A DNA stretch of 64,000 nt from Luteibacter yeojuensis (lineage in GTDB: Bacteria; Pseudomonadota; Gammaproteobacteria; Xanthomonadales; Rhodanobacteraceae), in contig NZ_JZRB01000003.1 in assembly GCF_000964085.1 (NCBI RefSeq), positions 1 to 64,000 of the forward strand, given 5' to 3'. Made by a program: the position numbers and the translations under genes. This document shows, piece after piece, positions 29,662 through 39,103 of the stretch. Positions within the stretch are counted from its first letter, which is position 1, and each line of letters begins with the position of its first letter. Under the pieces are notes generated by a model. That model was not told the DNA's origin, ran no database searches, and worked only from the letters and a program-made list of their open reading frames with translations.

Positions 29662-29720
29662 GCGGCAAGCGTAGCGTCGCTGCCACCGCCACGCATGACG
29701 GATCTTGCGGCGTGCGGGTA

Positions 29721-31277
29721 TTAGCGTTTGCCTCCGCCGCCACCGCCCGCCGGGGGTGCCGACGGTGCCCGGTCCTGCGCCGGGATGCCCTGCGGCATGT
29801 TCTGCGGCATGCTCGGTTGCCAGTTCGGCGACGGTGGCGGCATGTCCATCAGGGCCGACGTCGGCGTCACGCGATCGAAGCGCAGCGAGCCAAGCGTGGC
29901 CGTGGCGGCGAAGAAGCGCCATGGGTCACCGCTGCCGGCGCCCATCGCGATGTGCGTGGTGTCGTACCGGGTCAAGGCGGAATCGAAGTTCTGCCATCGC
30001 TCATCCACCCATGCCTGCACCCACGCATGGGGAATGAAGACCCGGTTGGCCCCCGCGTAGCGATCGGCGTAGACGATACCCGTGACCACGCGCGCCGGGA
30101 TGCCCAGTGAGCGGGCGAACGCCGCCAGCAGGACAGCGTGCTCGGTGCAATCGCCGTTAAGGTCGCGCAGCGTATCCAGCGCCGTCGCATAACCGACGTC
30201 GAGGCCCTTGTCGCGCAGGTGATCGGAGGTCCAGGAGCGCAGCCGGCGCATCTGGTTCAACGGCGTGGTTGCGCTCCCTACGATCTTCCGCGCTGCGTCA
30301 CGGATCTCCGGGGCGTCGGATTGCACCCACGGGTTGGGCAGCGTGTCGTCCCTGGTCGGCCCCGGCTCGTCGCCGTGGTGGCGGTTGCCGCCCACGTCCA
30401 CTTCGTACAGCCCGTCAGCCACCTTGCGAACGTCCTGGTCATCGGTATCGAGGAACGGGTTCAGGTGGTTTCCCTTCACCCCGACGACGTAGCGTATCGG
30501 GGCATAGCGGACATTGCCGGGAATAAGCCGCGGCGATACGGCCATGGTCTTGCGCAGTACGTCGACATCCTGGTCGGGCGCCTTGGCACACGCCTCGTCG
30601 CACGCGGCCATCTCGAGGCGGAAGGCGTACAGCGGCGAGATGGAGCGACGGATATTGCCCTGGTCATCCACCCACGTTTCCGTCCACTGCGATCCCTTGG
30701 AACCCGCGAGCACCTGGCGCAGGTGGTGCAGCCGCTCCACGCCGCCGGGGAGGTCGACCAGTTCGTCGCCCACCACGGTGACCTCGACGTCAGCGACCTG
30801 CTGGCGGCCGGGCTGGAAGACGCGCTGGCTGTACGTCGTGCCGGGGACGAAGCCGTGGCGGCGGATATCGAGCCGCTGGCCTTCCGGCATGAAAGCGCCC
30901 TCAGGCCACTGCAACAAGGCAACCTTGGTCTGGCCGCCTACGTTGGTCGCCACCTGGAATACCCCTGGGCCATGCAGCTCGGCGTCGATATCGACCAGCT
31001 GCGTACCCTGCCCCGTCTTCGTCGAGAAGCTGATCGGCGCGCCCGTGGCCGATTCGACCAGCGTGGCGTCGGCATGCGTCACGAGGGGCGTGTTGAACCG
31101 GTTCACCCGCATGTCCATCGACTGCACGGTGGTGACCCTGTCCGCATCGACATCGCGCTGGATATGCACCTTGCCGACCTTCTGGCCGTCGAGCATGACG
31201 CTCATCCAGGTATCGGTGGCGTGCGCCGCGGGCACGGCGGCGAGGCAGGCGGCAAGGACCGTACAACGGACGCGCAT
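29721..31277 (-). CDS. Exported transglutaminase-like protein
   Basis: 518-residue precursor with a signal peptide (MRVRCTVLAACLAAVPAAHA). The central region is beta-rich. The transglutaminase/papain-like core lies at about 390-460: catalytic Cys in LNGDCTEHAVLLAAFARSLG, then IPARVVTGIVYADRY and His in FIPHAWVQAWVDERW with Asp in NFDSA. The C-terminus is Pro/Gly-rich (PPAGGGGGGK). The ATG at 31277 has AAAGGA upstream. Similar proteins act on peptidoglycan or proteins in the periplasm, but no substrate can be given. Neighbours do not help. Confidence 0.88.
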   Translation of the reverse strand: MRVRCTVLAACLAAVPAAHATDTWMSVMLDGQKVGKVHIQRDVDADRVTTVQSMDMRVNRFNTPLVTHADATLVESATGAPISFSTKTGQGTQLVDIDAELHGPGVFQVATNVGGQTKVALLQWPEGAFMPEGQRLDIRRHGFVPGTTYSQRVFQPGRQQVADVEVTVVGDELVDLPGGVERLHHLRQVLAGSKGSQWTETWVDDQGNIRRSISPLYAFRLEMAACDEACAKAPDQDVDVLRKTMAVSPRLIPGNVRYAPIRYVVGVKGNHLNPFLDTDDQDVRKVADGLYEVDVGGNRHHGDEPGPTRDDTLPNPWVQSDAPEIRDAARKIVGSATTPLNQMRRLRSWTSDHLRDKGLDVGYATALDTLRDLNGDCTEHAVLLAAFARSLGIPARVVTGIVYADRYAGANRVFIPHAWVQAWVDERWQNFDSALTRYDTTHIAMGAGSGDPWRFFAATATLGSLRFDRVTPTSALMDMPPPSPNWQPSMPQNMPQGIPAQDRAPSAPPAGGGGGGKR

Positions 31278-31355
31278 GGGATTCCTTTCGTTGATCGCGT
31301 GCTGACTGTGTAGAGGTGCCAGCAAACGGCGTCAAGTGAAAGGAAGTTGAGAAAA

Positions 31356-31387
31356 GAAAAAGGCGCTGACCAAAGTCAGCGCCTTTT
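31356..31387 (-). terminator. Terminator of the tRNA-fMet gene
   Basis: 12-bp stem AAAGGCGCTGAC/GTCAGCGCCTTT (31359-31370 and 31375-31386), loop CAAA. Flanking A/T runs make it work in either direction. It begins nine bases after the tRNA 3' end. Confidence 0.9.
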
Positions 31388-31395
31388 AGAAAAAC

Positions 31396-31472
<77 letters not shown>

Positions 31473-31485
31473 TCAGAGTCAAAAA

Positions 31486-31514
31486 AGTATAGCTACGTGG
31501 CGAGGTTCTTGCAA
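31486..31514 (-). promoter_or_regulatory. Promoter of the tRNA-fMet gene
   Basis: TTGCAA (31509-31514), 17-base spacer, TATACT (31486-31491) on the minus strand, 13 bases before the tRNA 5' end. This is a near-consensus sigma70 promoter inside the nuoN-tRNA gap. Confidence 0.8.
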
Positions 31515-31533
31515 GCCCTTTCTTACGACTTTA

Positions 31534-32994
31534 TTACCCACCAAACGCGCGCTGGCACCACGCGAACAGCGGCGACCAGGTGAAGCCGAGCACGAGCAGC
31601 GCGATCGCGTTGAGCGACAACACGATGCGCGACGTGGCATCCGGCGTGGCGCGCACGTCGGTACCCTCGTTCGGCTGGTCGAAGTACATGACCTTCACCA
31701 CGCGCAGGTAGTAGTACAGGCCGATGATGGCGAACACCGCGCCGGCGATGGCCAGCCACAGGAAGCCCGCATCCATCGCCGCCTTCAGCACCAGCAGCTT
31801 GCCGAAGAAACCGAACAGCGGCGGCACGCCGGCCAGCGAGAACATCACCAGCAGCATCATGAAGGCGAACCACGGCGAACGCTGGTTCAGGCCCTTCAGG
31901 TCGTCGATCTCCTCGCACTCGAAGCCGGCGCGCGACAGCACCAGGATCATGCCGAACGCGGCGGCGCTGGTGAGCGCGTAGCTGACGGCATAGAACATGG
32001 AAGCCGAGTAACCTTCCGGCCCGGCGTTGACCATGCCCACGAGCAGGTAGCCCATGTGCGAGATGGTCGAGTACGCCAGCAGGCGCTTCAGGTTCGTCTG
32101 CACGAGGGCGACGAGGTTGCCGATGGCCAGCGAAAGCACGGCCAGCACCGCCAGCATCAACTGCCACTGCGGGGCCAGGCCGGTGGTGCCGCCGGCGATA
32201 TCGCCCATGCCGGTGGAAAGCAGGCGGTAGGCCATGGCGAACGCGGCAAGCTTCTGCGCCGAACCGATGAACACGGTGACGGCGGTCGGCGAGCCCTGGT
32301 ACACGTCCGGGATCCACATGTGGAACGGCGCGGCGCCGAGCTTGAAGCCGATGCCCACGATCATGAACACCAGGCCGAACAGCAGCAGCGTGTGCCATTC
32401 CGCACCAACGATGGCGGCGTGGATGGCATGAAGGTCGAGGCTGTGGGTGGCGCCGTACACCATCGACATGCCGTATAGCAGCATGCCCGAGGCCAGCGCG
32501 CCCAGCACGAAGTACTTGATGGCCGCTTCGGACGAGAGGCGCGAGTCACGGTTCAGCGCAACCAGTGCATACGACGACAGCGTCAGCAGCTCGAGGCCGA
32601 GGTAGACGGTGACGAGGCTGCCCGCCGAGACGAGGAACATGATGCCGATCGTGGCGAAGATCGACAGCGTGTAGAACTCGCCGAACGGTATGGCACGATC
32701 CTTCAGGTACGGGCGGGCATAGATGAAGATGACCGCCATGAGCAGCAGCGAGAACACCTTCAGCACCTCGGCCACGCCGTCGCGCACGAACATGCCGCTG
32801 AACGCGGTGATGCTGCCATCGGGCTGGCCGCTCACGACCAGGTACGCGCCAACGAGGAGGACGAGCACCGAAAGCCAGTGCACCGCGCCCTTCTGGCCGG
32901 CCTTGAGGCAGGCGTCGAGCACCAGCAGCACGCAGGCGGCGACCGTCAGGTACGCCTCGGGGAGCAGGATAAGGATGTCATTGATACCAGGCAT
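31534..32994 (-). CDS. nuoN: NADH-quinone oxidoreductase subunit N
   Basis: Antiporter-like proton-pumping subunit of the membrane arm of complex I. 486 residues, about 14 membrane helices, with the conserved lysine-bearing segment ALASGMLLYGMSMVYGATHS and KLGAAPFHMWIPDVYQGSPT, typical of NuoN. It is the last nuo gene, 14 bases after nuoM, and is followed by the tRNA-fMet unit. Confidence 0.97.
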   Translation of the reverse strand: MPGINDILILLPEAYLTVAACVLLVLDACLKAGQKGAVHWLSVLVLLVGAYLVVSGQPDGSITAFSGMFVRDGVAEVLKVFSLLLMAVIFIYARPYLKDRAIPFGEFYTLSIFATIGIMFLVSAGSLVTVYLGLELLTLSSYALVALNRDSRLSSEAAIKYFVLGALASGMLLYGMSMVYGATHSLDLHAIHAAIVGAEWHTLLLFGLVFMIVGIGFKLGAAPFHMWIPDVYQGSPTAVTVFIGSAQKLAAFAMAYRLLSTGMGDIAGGTTGLAPQWQLMLAVLAVLSLAIGNLVALVQTNLKRLLAYSTISHMGYLLVGMVNAGPEGYSASMFYAVSYALTSAAAFGMILVLSRAGFECEEIDDLKGLNQRSPWFAFMMLLVMFSLAGVPPLFGFFGKLLVLKAAMDAGFLWLAIAGAVFAIIGLYYYLRVVKVMYFDQPNEGTDVRATPDATSRIVLSLNAIALLVLGFTWSPLFAWCQRAFGG

Positions 32995-33008
32995 GGACTA
33001 TTTCCCGC

Positions 33009-34520
33009 TCAGACTTTCGAAATGGCCAGCTGCTCGACGATCCGAGCAACCGACGCATCCATGAGGTGGACCAGGGGCTCCGGCCAGATACCGAAGACCA
33101 GCACACCGGCGGCGAACGCCGAGAGCATGAAGATCTCGCGCCCGTTGACGTCCGTCAGTTCCTTCACGTGCGGGTTGGTGATGTCACCCCACAGCACGCG
33201 CTTCACCATCCACAGCGTGTAGGCCGCGCCGATGATCAGCGTGAAGGCGGCGAACAGCGCGATCCACGGGTTGGCACTGAACGAGGCCAGGATGACCATG
33301 AACTCGCCCACGAAACCGCTGGTGCCCGGCAGGCCGCTGTTGGCCATGGCGAACAGCACGTAGAACGGCGCGAACACCGGCATCACGTTGATGACACCGC
33401 CGTAGTCCTTGATCTGGCGCGAGTGCAGGCGGTCGTACAGCACGCCGATGCAGCTGAACATGGCGCCGGAGATGAAGCCGTGCGAGATCATCTGAACCAT
33501 CGCACCCTGCATGCCCAGGCGGGCGGCATCGGGGTTGTTGGCTTCGCGCACCAGCATGAAGGCGATGAAGATGCCCAGGGTGACGAAACCCATGTGCGCG
33601 ATGGACGAGTACGCCACCAGCTTCTTCATGTCGCCCTGCACCAGCGCCACGTAGCCGATGTAGCACACGGCGATGAGCGAGAGCAGGATGATCAGCCACG
33701 CGAAGTGCTCGGAGGCATCCGGCACGATGGGCAGCGAGAAGCGCAGGAAACCGTAGCCACCGATCTTCAGCATCACCGCGGCCAGCACCACCGAACCGCC
33801 GGTGGGCGCTTCCACGTGGGCATCCGGCAGCCAGGTATGCACCGGCACCATGGGCACCTTGATGGCGAAGCCCAGCAGGAACGCGAAGAACAGCCAGCTC
33901 TGCTCGGTGAGCGTGAGCGGCACCTTGGCCATGTCGGCCAGGGCGAAGCTGCCGCCGGTCTTGTGGTACAGGTAGATCAGGCCGATCAGCATGAAGATCG
34001 AGCCGAAGAACGTGTAGATGAAGAACTTCAGCGTGGCGTAGACGCGGCGCGGGCCACCCCAGATACCGATGATGACGAACATCGGGATCAGCATGGCCTC
34101 GAAGAACACGTAGAACAGCAGCGCGTCCGTGGCACAGAACACACCCACCATGCAGCCCTCGAGGACGAGCATGGCGGCCATGTACTGGTGCGGCTTGTTC
34201 TGGATCACTTCCCATGCACCCACGATCACGAGGATCTGGGTGAACGTGGTGAGGATGATCAGTGCGACGGAGATACCGTCGACCGCCAGCGAGTAGTTGA
34301 TGCCGAGCGACGGGATCCAGCTGAAGGATTCCGCCAGCTGCATGGTGCCGGTGGTGGCGTCATAGCCAGGCAGGAGCGCAAGGCTGGCGGCGAAGGTGGC
34401 CACCGCCACCAGCAGCGCAAGCCAGCGGGCGAGGCCCGGGCGGCCGGCGCCGGCCAGCAGCACCGGGATGGCGCCGATGATCGGAAGCCAGATCAGCAGG
34501 CTGAGCAAGTGATTCGACAT
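33009..34520 (-). CDS. nuoM: NADH-quinone oxidoreductase subunit M
   Basis: Second antiporter-like subunit of complex I. 503 residues with about 14 membrane helices; FAIKVPMVPVHTWLPDAHVE, APTGGSVVLAAVMLKIGGYG and AYSSIAHMGFVTLGIF are family hallmarks, including the helix that carries the conserved lysine. It lies between nuoL and nuoN. Confidence 0.97.
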   Translation of the reverse strand: MSNHLLSLLIWLPIIGAIPVLLAGAGRPGLARWLALLVAVATFAASLALLPGYDATTGTMQLAESFSWIPSLGINYSLAVDGISVALIILTTFTQILVIVGAWEVIQNKPHQYMAAMLVLEGCMVGVFCATDALLFYVFFEAMLIPMFVIIGIWGGPRRVYATLKFFIYTFFGSIFMLIGLIYLYHKTGGSFALADMAKVPLTLTEQSWLFFAFLLGFAIKVPMVPVHTWLPDAHVEAPTGGSVVLAAVMLKIGGYGFLRFSLPIVPDASEHFAWLIILLSLIAVCYIGYVALVQGDMKKLVAYSSIAHMGFVTLGIFIAFMLVREANNPDAARLGMQGAMVQMISHGFISGAMFSCIGVLYDRLHSRQIKDYGGVINVMPVFAPFYVLFAMANSGLPGTSGFVGEFMVILASFSANPWIALFAAFTLIIGAAYTLWMVKRVLWGDITNPHVKELTDVNGREIFMLSAFAAGVLVFGIWPEPLVHLMDASVARIVEQLAISKV

Positions 34521-34534
34521 AAAGCTCGTTTCCC

Positions 34535-36592
34535 TTATTGCCCGATCAGCCAGTACCCGCCGAGAAGCAGGATAAGGCCGAGGATCATGGCGAACGCGTA
34601 ATGGAAGAGGAATCCGGACTGCAGGCGGCGTGCACCACCCGCGATGCGCTGCACGAGGCCAGCCGAGCCGTTGACGAGTGCGCCGTCGATGATGGCCTGG
34701 TCGCCCACCTTCGACAGGCCTTCGCCCAGCTTCACGCCGCCCTTCGCGAACACCGCGAAGTACAGTTCGTCGATCCAGTACTTATGGTTGAGCAGCTCGT
34801 ACACCGGCTTGAGCGCGTTCTTCGCCTTGTCGGCGACGGACGGGTTGAACAGGTACACGTAGGTGGCGACCGCGAAGCCGGCAAAGGCGATCCAGAACGG
34901 TGCCTGCGTGAAGCCGTGGAGGCCCGCGGCGACCGCGCCGTGGAACTCGTGGGCCAGCTCGCCCAGCACGTTGTTCTCTTCCTTCACCTGGATGGCCTTG
35001 CCGAACCAGCCGTCGAACAGCATCGGCTTGACGGTGAACAAGCCCACCAGGATCGAGGGGATCGACAGCAGCACCAGCGGCACCGTCACCACCCAGGGCG
35101 ACTCGTGCGGCGCGTGCTCGAGCACGCCCGGCGTGCCGTGGCCGTGGTCGTCGTGCGCATCGTCATGGTGGTCGGCGTGGGCGTCGTGGCCGTGGTGGCC
35201 ATGCGCCTTGTGCTCCACCGTGAAGCGCTCCTTGCCATGGAAGGTCATGTACAGGAGGCGGAAGCTGTAGAGCGAGGTGACGAACACACCGCCGAGCACG
35301 CACCAGTGCGCGTAGGTGGCACCCCAGCGGTGCGATTCACCCACGGCTTCAATGATCGCGTCTTTCGAGTAGAAGCCCGAGAAGAACGGCGTGCCGGCCA
35401 GGGCCAGCGAACCGATCCACATCGTGATCCAGGTGACCGGCATGTACTTGCGCAGGCCGCCCATGTAGCGCATGTCCTGCTCGTGGTGCATGCCCATGAT
35501 GACCGAGCCGGCGCCGAGGAACAGCAGCGCCTTGAAGAAGGCGTGGGTCATGAGGTGGAACACGGCGCCGCTGTACGCGGAGACGCCCAGCGCGACAGTC
35601 ATGTAGCCCAGCTGCGAGAGCGTGGAGTACGCGATGACGCGCTTGATGTCGTTCTGCACGATGCCGATGAGGCCGGTGAAGAACGCGGTGGTGGAACCGA
35701 TGACGAGGATGAACGACAGCGCCGTTTCGCTGAGCTCGAAGATCGGCGACATGCGGGCGACCATGAAGATGCCCGCGGTGACCATGGTGGCCGCGTGGAT
35801 CAGCGCCGAGATGGGGGTCGGGCCTTCCATCGAATCGGGCAGCCACACGTGCAGCGGCACCTGGGCCGACTTGCCCATGGCGCCGATGAACAGGCAGATG
35901 CCGATCACCGTGGCGGCATCCCACGCATGGTTCTGCGTGATCTGCAGGGTCTTGCCGACCAGCGTGGGGGCGTGGTCGAAGGCGGTCTGGTAATCGAGCG
36001 TGCCGAGGAAGTACAGCACGGCCGAGATGCCCAGCAGGAAGCCGAAGTCACCCACGCGGTTGACCAGGAACGCCTTGAGGTTGGCGAAGATGGCCGTCGG
36101 GCGCTTGTACCAGAAGCCGATCAACAGGTACGACACCAGGCCCACCGCTTCCCAGCCGAAGAACAGCTGCATGAAGTTGTTGCTCATGACGAGCATCAGC
36201 ATCGAGAAGGTGAAGAGCGAGATGTAGCTGAAGAAGCGCTGGTAGCCCGGGTCGTCCGCCATGTAGCCGATGGTGTACAGGTGCACCAGCAGCGACACGA
36301 AGGTGACCACCACCATCATCATGGCGGTGAGGCGGTCGACCATGAAGCCGACCGAGGCGTGGAAGCGGCCGATCTCAAACCAGGTGTAGACATCCTGGTT
36401 GAAGTTGGCCGCCCCGCCCCACACCAGCTGGTAGAGCACGTAGAACGAGAGGCCGCAGGCGATGGCCACGCCCAGGATGGTGGCGCTGTGCGCCCCCGCC
36501 CGGCCGATGACCTTGCCGAAGAAGCCGGCCAGGATCGCGCCGGCCAGCGGGGCCAGTGCGATCGTAAGCAGGATTGAAAGCGAGAGACTCAT
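34535..36592 (-). CDS. nuoL: NADH-quinone oxidoreductase subunit L
   Basis: Distal antiporter-like subunit with the long lateral helix. 685 residues; SAQVPLHVWLPDSMEGPTPI, SALIHAATMVTAGIFMVARM and AYSTLSQLGYMTVALG are conserved. An insertion at about residues 457-488 is very rich in His and Asp (HKAHGHHGHDAHADHHDDAH), probably a soluble loop. It is four bases downstream of nuoK. Confidence 0.97.
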   Translation of the reverse strand: MSLSLSILLTIALAPLAGAILAGFFGKVIGRAGAHSATILGVAIACGLSFYVLYQLVWGGAANFNQDVYTWFEIGRFHASVGFMVDRLTAMMMVVVTFVSLLVHLYTIGYMADDPGYQRFFSYISLFTFSMLMLVMSNNFMQLFFGWEAVGLVSYLLIGFWYKRPTAIFANLKAFLVNRVGDFGFLLGISAVLYFLGTLDYQTAFDHAPTLVGKTLQITQNHAWDAATVIGICLFIGAMGKSAQVPLHVWLPDSMEGPTPISALIHAATMVTAGIFMVARMSPIFELSETALSFILVIGSTTAFFTGLIGIVQNDIKRVIAYSTLSQLGYMTVALGVSAYSGAVFHLMTHAFFKALLFLGAGSVIMGMHHEQDMRYMGGLRKYMPVTWITMWIGSLALAGTPFFSGFYSKDAIIEAVGESHRWGATYAHWCVLGGVFVTSLYSFRLLYMTFHGKERFTVEHKAHGHHGHDAHADHHDDAHDDHGHGTPGVLEHAPHESPWVVTVPLVLLSIPSILVGLFTVKPMLFDGWFGKAIQVKEENNVLGELAHEFHGAVAAGLHGFTQAPFWIAFAGFAVATYVYLFNPSVADKAKNALKPVYELLNHKYWIDELYFAVFAKGGVKLGEGLSKVGDQAIIDGALVNGSAGLVQRIAGGARRLQSGFLFHYAFAMILGLILLLGGYWLIGQ

Positions 36593-36596
36593 CGGA

Positions 36597-36902
36597 TCAA
36601 CCCTTCATGCTGTCGATTTCGGCGACGTTGATGGTGCTGCGGTTGCGGAACAGCAGCACCAAAATCGCCAGGCCGATGGCGGATTCCGCCGCGGCCACGG
36701 TGAGGATGAAGAACACGAACACCTGGCCCTGCACGTCGCCGAAGAAGCGCGAGAAAGCCACGAAGTTGGTGTTCACCGCGAGGAGCATGAGCTCGATCGC
36801 CATGAGCAGCACGATCACGTTCTTGCGGTTGATGAACACGCCGGCGACGGCGATGCAGAACAGGATCGCGCCGAGCACGATGTAATGGGAAAGCGTGATC
36901 AC
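36597..36902 (-). CDS. nuoK: NADH-quinone oxidoreductase subunit K
   Basis: Small membrane subunit (101 residues, three helices). The conserved glutamates are in [14 protein letters not shown] and [13 protein letters not shown]. The start is GTG at 36902, overlapping the nuoJ stop (GTGA); the family start is (M)[13 protein letters not shown]. Confidence 0.97.
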   Translation of the reverse strand: MITLSHYIVLGAILFCIAVAGVFINRKNVIVLLMAIELMLLAVNTNFVAFSRFFGDVQGQVFVFFILTVAAAESAIGLAILVLLFRNRSTINVAEIDSMKG

Positions 36903-37561
36903 TTGGCGTTCTCCTGCGTCGGTTCGGCGGCCGGGGGCGCCGGCGGCGGCACCACCGAGGCGACCTGGCTGGGGGCCATCTTCACCACGCGCACGCGCTC
37001 GGTGGCCTTGACGGACACCTGCTGGGCGGCCGACTGGTGGCGCACGCCAAGGCGCTGGCGCAGCGTGAGGGCCACGGCGGCCACCACGCCCACGGTGAGG
37101 ATCAGCGCGGCGATTTCGAAGGGCAGCAGGAAGTCGGTGTACAGGGCCTGGCCCAGCCACGCGACGTTCGAGTTGCCGGCAGGGTTCGGGCCGAGCGTGT
37201 GGGCGTGCATCGACTTGACGCCGATCATGGCCAGCATCTCGACCAGCATGACCACGGCGACGATGATGCCCACCGGCAGGTAGCGGATAAAGCCCTCGCG
37301 GACCACCTCCTGCTTGATGTCGAGCATCATGACCACGAACAGGAACAGCACCATCACCGCGCCGACGTAGACGACGACGAGGGCGATGGCGAGGAACTCC
37401 GCCTCGGCCAGCAGCCAGACGCAGGCCATGCTGAAGAAGGTGAGCACCAGCGACAGCACGGCATGCACCGAGTTGCGCACGCTGATGACCATGAGGCCGG
37501 CAATGACGGCCACGCCACCGAAGAGGTAGAAACAGATGAGTTGAAGCAGGTCGTTATTCAT
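36899..37561 (-). CDS. nuoJ: NADH-quinone oxidoreductase subunit J
   Basis: Membrane subunit of 220 residues with five helices. [20 protein letters not shown] and [20 protein letters not shown] are conserved. It has a hydrophilic C-terminal extension rich in Pro/Ala ([19 protein letters not shown]). Its stop overlaps the nuoK GTG start. Confidence 0.96.
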   Translation of the reverse strand: MNNDLLQLICFYLFGGVAVIAGLMVISVRNSVHAVLSLVLTFFSMACVWLLAEAEFLAIALVVVYVGAVMVLFLFVVMMLDIKQEVVREGFIRYLPVGIIVAVVMLVEMLAMIGVKSMHAHTLGPNPAGNSNVAWLGQALYTDFLLPFEIAALILTVGVVAAVALTLRQRLGVRHQSAAQQVSVKATERVRVVKMAPSQVASVVPPPAPPAAEPTQENAK

Positions 37562-37579
37562 CGTTGGTTCCCGGGGCCC

Positions 37580-38071
37580 TTAGCGGTAAGCCGCGTCCTG
37601 GGCGCGGGCGGCAGCGATGTCCTGCTCGAAGCGGTCGCCAATGGCCAGCAGCTGGGCCTTGGTCACCACGTTCTCGCCGCGATGTTCCATGTGGTACTCG
37701 TGCACGTGCGTCTCGACGATGGAATCGACCGGGCAGCTCTCTTCGCAGAAGCCGCAGAAGATGCACTTGAACAGGTCGATGTCGTAGCGCGTGGTGCGGC
37801 GCTGGCCGTCTTCCGGGCGCGGGGCCGAGTCGATGGTGATGGCGAGCGCCGGGCACACCGCCTCGCACAGCTTGCACGCGATGCACCGCTCTTCGCCGTT
37901 GGCGTAACGGCGCAGGGCGTGCAGGCCGCGGAAGCGGTTCGACTTGGGGATGTGCTCGAACGGGTAGCGCATCGTGTACTTCGGCTTGAACATGTAGCGC
38001 ATGGTCAGGCCCATGCCCTTGAACAGTTCGAGCAGCAGCAGGCTCTTGAAATAATGGGTTACGCGGGACAT
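37580..38071 (-). CDS. nuoI: NADH-quinone oxidoreductase subunit I
   Basis: Carries iron-sulfur clusters N6a and N6b in the peripheral arm. 163 residues with two CxxCxxCxxxCP motifs, [16 protein letters not shown] and [16 protein letters not shown]. It lies between nuoH and nuoJ. Confidence 0.98.
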   Translation of the reverse strand: MSRVTHYFKSLLLLELFKGMGLTMRYMFKPKYTMRYPFEHIPKSNRFRGLHALRRYANGEERCIACKLCEAVCPALAITIDSAPRPEDGQRRTTRYDIDLFKCIFCGFCEESCPVDSIVETHVHEYHMEHRGENVVTKAQLLAIGDRFEQDIAAARAQDAAYR

Positions 38072-38077
38072 GGCTCT

Positions 38078-39100
38078 TTAGGCTCCCGTGCCGATGTGGA
38101 CCCAGCCGAAATACTTCATGCAGCCGGCGACGAGGACCCACACGATGGTGATGGGGATGAAGACCTTCCAGCCGAGGCGCATGATCTGGTCATAGCGGTA
38201 GCGCGGGAAGCTGGCGCGGAACCACAGGAACAGGAAGGCAAAGACGAACACCTTGGCGAACAGCCACAGGATGCTGGCGTGGCCCAGGAAGCCGAAGCTC
38301 TCCGGGAACGGCGACAGCCAGCCACCCATGAACAGGATGGAGGTGAGGAAGCTCACCAGGATCATGTTGGCGTATTCGGCCAGGAAGAACAGCGCGAACG
38401 GCGAGCCGGAGTACTCCACGTGGAAACCGGCGACGATTTCCGATTCACCTTCGGCCACGTCGAACGGTGCGCGGTTGGTTTCCGCCACGCCGGAGACGAA
38501 GTAGATGATGAAGACCGGCAGCAGCGGGAGCCAGTACCAGCTGAGGATGCTGCCGTGCTGCGCCTCGACGATGGCCGTGAGGTTGAGGCTGCCCGTGAGC
38601 ACCAGCACGCAGACGATGGACATGCCCATCGACAGCTCGTACGAAATGACCTGCGCCGCGGCGCGCATGGCGCCGAGCATCGCGTAGCGCGAGTTGGACG
38701 ACCAGCCGGCCAGGATGATGCCGTAGACGCCCATCGAGGTCATGGCCAGCAGGTACAGCACGCCGGCGTTGACGTTGGCGAGCACCACGCCCGGCGCGAA
38801 CGGCACCACCGCCCATGCCGCCAGCGCCGGCACCAGGGCCAGCATCGGGGCGAGGAAGTAGAGCAGCTTGTTCGCGTTGGTCGGCAGCACCACTTCCTTG
38901 ATGAGCAGCTTCACCACGTCGGCGAAGGCCTGCAGCAGGCCGGCGGGGCCGACCTTGTTGGGCCCCATGCGGACGTGCATCCAGCCCAGCACCTTGCGTT
39001 CCCACCACACATAGAGCGCGACGGTGACGACGAGCGGCAGGACCACCGCCAGGATGAAGAGCACCGGCAGCAAGAGGTGGTCGAAGAGTTGATCGGCCAT
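38078..39100 (-). CDS. nuoH: NADH-quinone oxidoreductase subunit H
   Basis: Membrane subunit that links the quinone site to the pumping arm. 340 residues, eight helices; [40 protein letters not shown] and [19 protein letters not shown] are strongly conserved. It is three bases downstream of nuoG. Confidence 0.98.
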   Translation of the reverse strand: MADQLFDHLLLPVLFILAVVLPLVVTVALYVWWERKVLGWMHVRMGPNKVGPAGLLQAFADVVKLLIKEVVLPTNANKLLYFLAPMLALVPALAAWAVVPFAPGVVLANVNAGVLYLLAMTSMGVYGIILAGWSSNSRYAMLGAMRAAAQVISYELSMGMSIVCVLVLTGSLNLTAIVEAQHGSILSWYWLPLLPVFIIYFVSGVAETNRAPFDVAEGESEIVAGFHVEYSGSPFALFFLAEYANMILVSFLTSILFMGGWLSPFPESFGFLGHASILWLFAKVFVFAFLFLWFRASFPRYRYDQIMRLGWKVFIPITIVWVLVAGCMKYFGWVHIGTGA

Positions 39101-39103
39101 GGG

